NCBI GenBank assembly: GCA_022711435.1 | Contig: JAKLFB010000003.1 | Coordinates: forward strand, 1-64,000 | Reading direction: 5' to 3' | Length of the DNA: 64,000 bases | Origin: Verrucomicrobiota bacterium | GTDB lineage: Bacteria; Verrucomicrobiota; Verrucomicrobiia; Limisphaerales; UBA1319 | In this document: positions 58,245 through 64,000 of the stretch, one piece after another | How positions within the stretch are numbered: position 1 is the first letter of the stretch | Layout: every line of letters begins with the position of its first letter | Program-made: the position numbers and the translations under genes | The notes under the pieces: model-generated | Seen by the model: the letters and a program-made list of their open reading frames with translations, nothing else | Told to the model about the DNA's origin: nothing | The model's database searches: none

Positions 58245-59103
58245 GCAATCGGTTTTCGGCCTGGGTGAAGATGGTGTTGGCGTGGGCCTCGAAGACCTCG
58301 GCATGGATTTCCTTGCCGCGATAGGCAGGCAGGCAATGCATGACCAGCGCGCCCGGGCGGGCGCGGCGTACCAGCGACGGATCGATGCAATACCCTTCGA
58401 ACTGCCGGAGCCGCTCGGCCGCCTCGGCCTCCTTGCCCATTGACACCCAGACGTCGGTGTAGAGCACGTCCGCGCCATGGGCGGCCGCGGCGCAATCCGT
58501 CGTGACCGAGATGCGCCCCGCGGCGCGCTCGAGCAGGGCGGGAGGCGGCTGATACGCGCGCGGCGAGGCGATGCGGAGCTCGAAGCCCAGGCGCGCGGCG
58601 GCGAAGATCCAGGAGACGCAGACATTGCAGGCGCCATCGCCGACAAAGGCCACCACACGGTCCTGGATCGAGCCAAGCCGCTCCTGGATCGTGAACAGGT
58701 CCGACAGGATCTGGCAGGGATGCTCGTCGTCGGTGAGGGCGTTGATCGTCGGCCGGCCGGAATCGCGCGCGAAATCCTCGACGTCCGATTGCTGGAAGGT
58801 GCGGATGACGGCTCCGTGGATCATGCGTCCGAGGACGCGCGCCGTGTCGCGGATTGGCTCGCCGCGGCCGAGCTGGATATCCTGGGCATTGAGGAAGATG
58901 ACCTGGCCGCCGAGCTCGCGGATGCCGACCTCGAAGGAGACGCGGGTGCGGGTCGAGGACTTCGAGAAGATCAGGGCCCAGGTCTGTCCGGCGAGGGGCC
59001 GGGGGCCGGGCTCGCCTCGGGAGCGCTTCATGGCCGGCGCGGCGGCCAGGATCGCCTCGAGGCCGGCAGGCGGCAGCTTTTCGATGCTGAGGAGATGTTT
59101 CAT
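58201..59103 (-). CDS. argF: Ornithine carbamoyltransferase
   Basis: Converts ornithine and carbamoyl phosphate to citrulline in arginine synthesis. 300 residues. The carbamoyl-phosphate loop SKSSTRTR is at 47-54, HPCQILSDL near 129-137, and the ornithine/SMG-type loop is DVWVSMGKE. HCLPAYRGKEI near 260 holds the catalytic Cys. The start overlaps the argD stop by 4 bp (ATGA, 59100-59103), which indicates translational coupling. Confidence 0.95.
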   Translation of the reverse strand: MKHLLSIEKLPPAGLEAILAAAPAMKRSRGEPGPRPLAGQTWALIFSKSSTRTRVSFEVGIRELGGQVIFLNAQDIQLGRGEPIRDTARVLGRMIHGAVIRTFQQSDVEDFARDSGRPTINALTDDEHPCQILSDLFTIQERLGSIQDRVVAFVGDGACNVCVSWIFAAARLGFELRIASPRAYQPPPALLERAAGRISVTTDCAAAAHGADVLYTDVWVSMGKEAEAAERLRQFEGYCIDPSLVRRARPGALVMHCLPAYRGKEIHAEVFEAHANTIFTQAENRLHVQKAILDWITASP

Positions 59104-60389
59104 GAATGGAGCTGGCTGAGGACCTTGTCGATCCGCTCGATGCCTTCCTGGGCTTCGGATGCCTGCAGGTTCAGGGGGGGCAGCAGCCGCACGACTTGAG
59201 AGCCGGCGGGAATGGTCAGCACCCCTTCGCGCTGAAGGGCCTGGACGACCACGGCGGCAGCGGGCTTTGCGGCGCGGACGAAGGCCGGCGCGCCGGGCTC
59301 GAGCTCGATCCCCACCATCAGGCCGAGGCCGCGCACGGCCCGGATCAGGCCGACATGTTTTTGGCGCAGGCCTTCGAGCTGTTCGCGGAGCCAGGCCCCG
59401 GTCTGCCGCGCGCGCTCGTCGAGCTTCTCGCGCTGGATCACCTCGAGCACGGTGAGGGCGACGCTGCAGGCCAGCGGCGTGCCGCCAAAGGTGCTGGCGT
59501 GCGTGCCCGGCCCCAGCCGGTCCGCATGGGGTTTCCGCACCCAGAACGCCCCCATCGGGAACCCGCCGGCCAGCGATTTCGCCATCGAGATCCCGTCCGG
59601 GCAAAAGCCGTTTCCGCCATCGACCGTCTCGAGAATCCGCTGGAAGCTCTGGAACCGGCCGGTGCGGTAATGGCCGCACTGCACGCCGTCCATGAGCAGC
59701 AGCAGGCGATGCTCGTCGCAGAGCCGGCGCAGCCCCAGCAGGTATTCAGGGGCGGCCGGCGTGATGCCTCCCTCGCCCTGGACGCCCTCGATCATGACCG
59801 CCACCGTGGCCGGGCTCAGGGCGGCGCGCACGGCCTCGAGATCGTTGAAGGGGACGTGCCGGAACCCGGGCGTCATGGGCTCGAATCCCTTCTTGACCTT
59901 GTCCTGGCCGGTGGCGGCGATGCCGGCGAGGGTTCGCCCATGGAACGATTGGATGGCGGTGAGGATCTCGAAGCGGCCTTCGTCATGGCCGAACCGGCGG
60001 GCGAGCTTGAAGAGCCCTTCGTTGGCCTCGGCGCCGCTGTTGGCAAAGAAGCACTTGCCGGGCTCGATCCGATGGACCAGGGCCTCGGCCAGGCGGCCCT
60101 GGAGCTCGTGGTAATACAGGTTTGAGACATGGATGAGCCGGCTGGCCTGGCGGGCGAGGGTCTCGACGATGGCCGGATGCGAGTGTCCCAGGCAGCAGAC
60201 GGCGATGCCGCTTCCCAGGTCGAGGTAGCGCCGGCCGTGAACGTCCCACAGATAGCTGCCCGCCCCGCGTGTGAACACGAGGTCGAACCGGCCGTAGGAC
60301 GGGATCACGTATTCCTGAAACAGGTTGCGAATGGACTGGGCCGGATCGGGTCCTGCGCCCGTCTCCGCCAATGGCTCATGCGTTTTCAT
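59100..60389 (-). CDS. argD: Acetylornithine aminotransferase
   Basis: PLP-dependent class III transaminase of arginine synthesis, making N-acetylornithine. 429 residues. Seen: YLDLGSGIAVCCLGHSHP near 55-72, FFANSGAEANEG for PLP phosphate binding, and the Schiff-base Lys in DGISMAKSLAGGFPMGAF near 264. A small oddity is LLLMDGVQCGHYRTGRF, where most family members have DEVQTG; the key Asp is kept but the next residue is Gly. It sits 28 bp after argB and overlaps argF by 4 bp. Confidence 0.94.
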   Translation of the reverse strand: MKTHEPLAETGAGPDPAQSIRNLFQEYVIPSYGRFDLVFTRGAGSYLWDVHGRRYLDLGSGIAVCCLGHSHPAIVETLARQASRLIHVSNLYYHELQGRLAEALVHRIEPGKCFFANSGAEANEGLFKLARRFGHDEGRFEILTAIQSFHGRTLAGIAATGQDKVKKGFEPMTPGFRHVPFNDLEAVRAALSPATVAVMIEGVQGEGGITPAAPEYLLGLRRLCDEHRLLLLMDGVQCGHYRTGRFQSFQRILETVDGGNGFCPDGISMAKSLAGGFPMGAFWVRKPHADRLGPGTHASTFGGTPLACSVALTVLEVIQREKLDERARQTGAWLREQLEGLRQKHVGLIRAVRGLGLMVGIELEPGAPAFVRAAKPAAAVVVQALQREGVLTIPAGSQVVRLLPPLNLQASEAQEGIERIDKVLSQLHS

Positions 60390-60417
60390 GGATGGGACAT
60401 CGTTGGGCTGCCGCGGA

Positions 60418-61293
60418 TCATCGCACCAGTTCCGTGCCGACGCCGGCGTCGGTGAAGATCTCGAGCAGTACGGCGTGCGGCACCCGGCCGTCCACGAGCG
60501 ACACCTTTTCGACGCCGGCTTGGAGAGCCGCCACGGCGCTGTCCATCTTGGGGATCATGCCGCGGTCGATGACGCCTTGGGCCTTGAGCTTCTCGACCTC
60601 GGCCGCCTCGAGGTGGGCGATGACGGATTTCGGATTGCGGGGATCTCGAAGCAGGCCGGGCACGTCGCTCATGAACACCAGACGCCGGGCCTCGAGTGCG
60701 ATCGCCACCTGGGCGGCCGCCACGTCGGCGTTGCAGTTGTAGACCTGCCCGTCCCGGCCGCGGGCTGTGGGGCTGATGACCGGCGTGATCCCCGCCTCCA
60801 GACAGTCGCGCAGGGGGGCGGTGTCGACGGCGGTCACCTCGCCGACGAGCCCCAGCTCGAGCGGTTGGCCATCGGGGCCTTTCAGGCGCAGCGGCTGGCA
60901 CGTGAAGACATCCGGCCCTGCAATGCCCCGGGCCCGGCCCCCCAGGCGATTGATCGCCTCCACGATCTCCGGATTGATCTCGCGGGACAATACCCGGTCC
61001 ACGACCGCCGCTGTGGCCGCGTCCGTGATCCGCTGGCCCTGGACAAACTGCGGCTTCAACCCCGCCTTCTCCATGGCCCTCGAGATCGCCTTGCCGCCGC
61101 CGTGGACCACCACGGGATTGATCTCGACCGCCTCGAGAAACACGAGGTCCCGCGCCACGGTCAGCCGGACCTCCGGATCGGGCGAGTCCATGAAGCTGCC
61201 GCCGTATTTGACGACGAACGTGGCGCCGCTGTACCGCTGGATATACGGCAGCGCTTCGAGCAGCGAGCCGGCCTTTTCGATCAGGGTTTGCAT
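60418..61293 (-). CDS. argB: Acetylglutamate kinase
   Basis: Phosphorylates N-acetylglutamate, the second step of arginine synthesis. 291 residues from the ATG at 61293; the longer frame would overlap argJ. Phosphate-binding FVVKYGGS has Lys29, the substrate loop is VVVHGGGKAIS near 63-73, and NCNADVAAAQVAIAL and KMDSAVAALQAGVEKV are the typical C-terminal ATP-binding elements. The N-terminal helix before the fold (LIEKAGSLLEALPYIQRYSG) is the kind seen in arginine-sensitive enzymes, so feedback control is possible. Confidence 0.95.
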   Translation of the reverse strand: MQTLIEKAGSLLEALPYIQRYSGATFVVKYGGSFMDSPDPEVRLTVARDLVFLEAVEINPVVVHGGGKAISRAMEKAGLKPQFVQGQRITDAATAAVVDRVLSREINPEIVEAINRLGGRARGIAGPDVFTCQPLRLKGPDGQPLELGLVGEVTAVDTAPLRDCLEAGITPVISPTARGRDGQVYNCNADVAAAQVAIALEARRLVFMSDVPGLLRDPRNPKSVIAHLEAAEVEKLKAQGVIDRGMIPKMDSAVAALQAGVEKVSLVDGRVPHAVLLEIFTDAGVGTELVR

Positions 61294-61316
61294 GGATGCA
61301 TCGCGGTCCTGGGCGA

Positions 61317-62660
61317 TCAGCCCCCGAGCGAGGCTGGATCGCGGACGTCGCCCTGGTTGAACTCGACGTATCGGGCGGTGAGATCCGCCGCGTAGATCAC
61401 GGCAGCGGAGGATCCCACGTTCAGCCCGATATGCAGGTCGAACTCGGGGAGCGCTGCGATCCTGCACAACGATGCGAACGAGGCCTTGGCCGGCTGTCCC
61501 TGCCGGACCGCCCAGCGGACCTGGCTGCTGCCCGGCCGGCTATAGCCCAGATCGACTTTCTCCTCGATGATCCGTGCGCTCGAATAGCCCAGGGCGTCCA
61601 TGACCCTGCCCCAGTTGGGGTCGCCCCCGGACCAGCTCGTCTTCACCAGCGCGCTGTTGGCCACCGCCCGCGCTGCGGCGTCGGCGTCCCGGTAATGCGC
61701 GGCGCCGGTCACGCGCACCGTGACCAGCCGCGAGACGCCCTCGCCATCCCGGACGATCATCTTGGCCAGCTCGAGGGTGACGTGGTTCAAGGCCGCTTGA
61801 AACGCGGCCAGGGCGGCCCGCGCGCCGCGCCCCGGGCCCGGCAGCCCGATGGGCCGGTTGCCCGCCAGGCCGTTGGCCAGCGCGATGACCGAATCGTTGG
61901 TGCTCATGTCACCGTCGACCGTGATCCGGTTGAAGCTCTGCGCGGTGGCTTCCGCCAGGGCGGCCTTCAAGGCGGGGGACTCGATGGCCGCATCCGTCGT
62001 GATGAACGCCAGCATCGTCGCGTGGAGCGGCCGGGCCGCTGGCCGCTTGCCGCTGAGGCTCATGCCGGGCTGGATCATCCCGGCGCCCTTGCACACGCCG
62101 GCCACGCGCACCGGCTTGCCGCCGAGCTTGAACTCGATCGCAACCTCTTTGGGCCGGGTATCGCTGGTCATGATGGCCTCGGCCAGGCGATGACCATGGG
62201 CGGCCGTTGGTCCCAGGTCGCGCACGGCCGATTCGATCCCACGCCGCACGTTGAGCATCGGCATCGGCACCCCGATCCGGCCCGTCGAACAGACCAGCAC
62301 CTCGTCCGCCCTCAGGGCCAGCTTGCGGGCGGCCAGCTCGGTCATGACCTGCGCATCCCGAATCCCCCGCGATCCGGTGCAGGCATTGGCGTTGCCGGAG
62401 TTGGCCACGATGGCGCGCGCCTGGGCTTGCATGGCCCGCGGCAGGCTCACCTGGACCGGCGCGGCGCAGACCTGGTTGGTGGTGAACAGGCCCGCCACGG
62501 CGGCTGGAACCTCCGAAACCAGCAGGGCCAGATCCCGCTTCTGCCCCTTCTCGGATCCCTTGCCCGTCCCCCGCCGCTTGATGTCGCAAAACACGCCTCC
62601 AGCCAGGAAGCCCCGCGGCGCTGTGATCGCCCCGGCGATTGTTCGGAAAGAAAGCTTCAT
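61317..62660 (-). CDS. argJ: Glutamate N-acetyltransferase, bifunctional ArgJ
   Basis: Transfers acetyl from N-acetylornithine to glutamate, giving the cyclic arginine route. 447 residues. The substrate entry ANSGNANACTG is at 87-97. GVCKGAGMIQP is followed by ATMLAFITTDA, with Thr215 as the autocleavage nucleophile. Usually these blocks are two residues apart; here about 13 extra residues (SLSGKRPAARPLH) lie between them. The C-terminal half (KTSWSGGDPNWGRVMDALGYS) is normal. First gene of argJ-argB-argD-argF; argC, argG and argH are not in this window. Confidence 0.94.
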   Translation of the reverse strand: MKLSFRTIAGAITAPRGFLAGGVFCDIKRRGTGKGSEKGQKRDLALLVSEVPAAVAGLFTTNQVCAAPVQVSLPRAMQAQARAIVANSGNANACTGSRGIRDAQVMTELAARKLALRADEVLVCSTGRIGVPMPMLNVRRGIESAVRDLGPTAAHGHRLAEAIMTSDTRPKEVAIEFKLGGKPVRVAGVCKGAGMIQPGMSLSGKRPAARPLHATMLAFITTDAAIESPALKAALAEATAQSFNRITVDGDMSTNDSVIALANGLAGNRPIGLPGPGRGARAALAAFQAALNHVTLELAKMIVRDGEGVSRLVTVRVTGAAHYRDADAAARAVANSALVKTSWSGGDPNWGRVMDALGYSSARIIEEKVDLGYSRPGSSQVRWAVRQGQPAKASFASLCRIAALPEFDLHIGLNVGSSAAVIYAADLTARYVEFNQGDVRDPASLGG

Positions 62661-62706
62661 AAATTCAAATCTGCAAATTTTCGATTCATCAATGATTCAA
62701 GAAAAA
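62661..62706 (-). promoter_or_regulatory. AT-rich promoter region of the arginine operon
   Basis: The 46 bp upstream of argJ are AT-rich (about two-thirds A or T) in a GC-rich genome. They contain the imperfect dyad GAATCATTGATGAATC on the minus strand, a pattern similar to ARG-box-like operators but without a clear consensus match. Likely promoter/operator zone. Confidence 0.35.
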
Positions 62707-63091
62707 CCAAGTCGGCGGAACCTGTTCCGGAAGCGCGCGCGAAGGCGACCCGGCCGGCCCTTCTCCCCGGCCGGCACCCCGCCCATCAGCGGCGGCGCGG
62801 GCGGGGGACCCGGCGCCAAATCGGCCCGGCGGGAGAATATTGCACTTGAACCCGCTTCATAGGCGCAAGAAGAAACCATTTCCCGGTCGTTTGTCAATAG
62901 CCAGTCCCTGGGCTGGCGGGATCTCGCCGGAAGCCTGGAAGCCAAATGGGGTGCGCACTGGGGCTATGAACGAGCTGGAGGAGGCGATCACTGGGGGCGG
63001 AAGCCCACGGGAAGGACCGCCGACATTCTTGCCGGCTCGCCAGCCCGCCCAATCCCCTCCAGCAATATCGGTATCAGTTTTTGCACAGACC
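62707..63091. other. Noncoding gap with one strong hairpin
   Basis: No convincing gene. A perfect 8-bp inverted repeat CCGGCCGG lies at 62750-62757 and 62767-62774 with a 9-base spacer. The rest shows no recognisable element. Confidence 0.4.
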
Positions 63092-64000
63092 CTACCGATC
63101 GCTGACAGCGCCTTCAGCGCCGGACGGCGGCTCCGGGTCGATCAATGCAAGCTGGCGGGCGACGCGGCGAATCACGGCAGCAACAAAGAGACCCGAGCAC
63201 TTTCCCCCTTCTACGGCATTCTTCTTCCAGTAATCCGGGCTGTTCAGCAATCCTGCTTCAACGCACACCTCCCATAGGTGCGTATCATCGCTGGCCGGCT
63301 GGATCCCCTTGGCGGACTGTTTCAGAAGGGCTGCAACCCGCTCGCCGTCGCAGGTTGCATCCGGGACCGCATGACGGAGCCAGTAATCGGCAGAATCGAC
63401 GACCTTGTGCTCGACGAGCATCCGAATATCGGCGGCCAATCCTTGGCCCGACGACAGATCCGCCGGGTCGATCGGTGTGGCTGCCCGCGGCGCCGGCCAT
63501 GGCAAGGTCTGCTCGCGACCGGTCATCCGGACCTTGGCGCGTTTTTCGAGGAAATCCGAGACGACGCAAGCCGCCTCCAGGCGTGTGACTGTCGCATCGG
63601 GTTGGGCGAGATCGGCGGCGGTGAGGTTGACGCCTGCAGCGGCCATGGCTGGCCGGAGTAAGCCGGCGAGCGCGCGTCGAGAGAGCGGTGCTGGGGGCGC
63701 CGGGGCCTTTTCGGCCATGCCGTCCCCGAACAAGCCATGGAGCATCTTGATCAGGGCGTTCCTGTCGAGGGGGGCTTCGGGGTGGAACCTGCCGTCTTCG
63801 AGTTCCATGAGGCCGCGCACGGTGACAAGCTGGATGGCGGGCCATTCCCAGCCGGACTTGGCGACATCCTTCAGGGGCGTAATCTGGAGGGTATCGCCCG
63901 CGTCCAGCAGCAATCGCTGGACCAGGACGGGGTCGAGTCCGCGGGGTTGCACGCCGTATTGGATCGACAAGGCGGCCATCGCGCCTGCGGCCTGGCCTAT
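63092..64000 (-). CDS. FAD-dependent oxidoreductase C-terminus with SLH-like domains (partial)
   Basis: The frame is open to the window edge, so the N-terminal FAD-binding part is missing. The first residues visible, IGQAAGAMAALSI, are the C-terminal GQAAG element of FAD_oxidored proteins like that at 22440-24545. Then come S-layer-homology-like segments: LKDVAKSGWEWPAIQLV with GLMELEDGRFHPEAPLDRNALIKML (~40-85), and a weaker second copy ending DATVTRLEAACVVSDFLEK. The last ~120 residues have repeated DSADYWLRHAV / NSPDYWKKNAV units. SLH domains anchor proteins to the cell surface. The combination is unusual. Stop at 63092. Confidence 0.7.
   Translation of the reverse strand: MGQAAGAMAALSIQYGVQPRGLDPVLVQRLLLDAGDTLQITPLKDVAKSGWEWPAIQLVTVRGLMELEDGRFHPEAPLDRNALIKMLHGLFGDGMAEKAPAPPAPLSRRALAGLLRPAMAAAGVNLTAADLAQPDATVTRLEAACVVSDFLEKRAKVRMTGREQTLPWPAPRAATPIDPADLSSGQGLAADIRMLVEHKVVDSADYWLRHAVPDATCDGERVAALLKQSAKGIQPASDDTHLWEVCVEAGLLNSPDYWKKNAVEGGKCSGLFVAAVIRRVARQLALIDPEPPSGAEGAVSDR

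Overview
This is a GC-rich (about 65%), gene-dense window of bacterial chromosome, most likely from a member of the Verrucomicrobiota (PVC group). The evidence is indirect: many secreted proteins with Tat or Sec signals, two FGly sulfatases, many carbohydrate-active proteins, Gfo/Idh/MocA oxidoreductases, a giant protein with autotransporter-associated beta-strand repeats, and the C-terminal tail ending in FYRLVYP on that protein, a style I associate with verrucomicrobial exported proteins. No rRNA, tRNA or CRISPR array was found.

Layout. 1-4390: end of an unknown gene, a secreted GH36 alpha-galactosidase and a convergent sulfatase. 4466-9251: a translation operon of aspartyl-tRNA synthetase fused to GatC, a GatA-like protein that has lost its glutaminase residues, and GatB. 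9262-9574: a cluster of G/C-rich hairpin repeats. 9661-20946: a secreted DUF4091 protein, a Tat-exported beta-helix protein and a 2707-residue TPR/alpha-2-macroglobulin-like protein. 21089-30586: a DUF4143 ATPase, an FAD oxidoreductase with a golvesin-like domain, two unknown secreted proteins, a nitrilase-glycosidase fusion and a second sulfatase. 30640-31932: a truncated nuclease-like gene in structured, repeat-like DNA. 31819-36316: an operon of GH84, GNAT, a PTS-type EIIC and an oxidoreductase. 36315-55000: a broken glycosidase, a propeller-like protein, a sugar isomerase-like protein, beta-helix proteins, a shortened GH16, a large glycosidase, a small membrane protein and the 2.2-kilo-residue repeat protein. 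55194-62660: an oxidoreductase, ferritin, a HAD phosphatase and argF-argD-argB-argJ. The window ends inside an FAD oxidoreductase gene with SLH-like repeats.

Two systems stand out. First, the aspS-gatC/gatA/gatB operon looks like a genetically fused transamidosome. Its GatB kinase/transamidase residues are kept, but its GatA lacks the Lys, both Ser and the glutamine-binding Asp needed to make ammonia. Second, GH84 and GNAT overlap by 4 bp and together read like eukaryotic O-GlcNAcase (OGA) cut in two: catalytic barrel plus stalk in one protein, the HAT-like domain in the next. They appear to be cytoplasmic and are coupled to a sugar permease.

Most other genes fit degradation of complex, probably sulfated polysaccharides outside the cell, with oxidoreductases and isomerases handling the sugars. 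The arginine cluster is a housekeeping operon using the cyclic ArgJ route.
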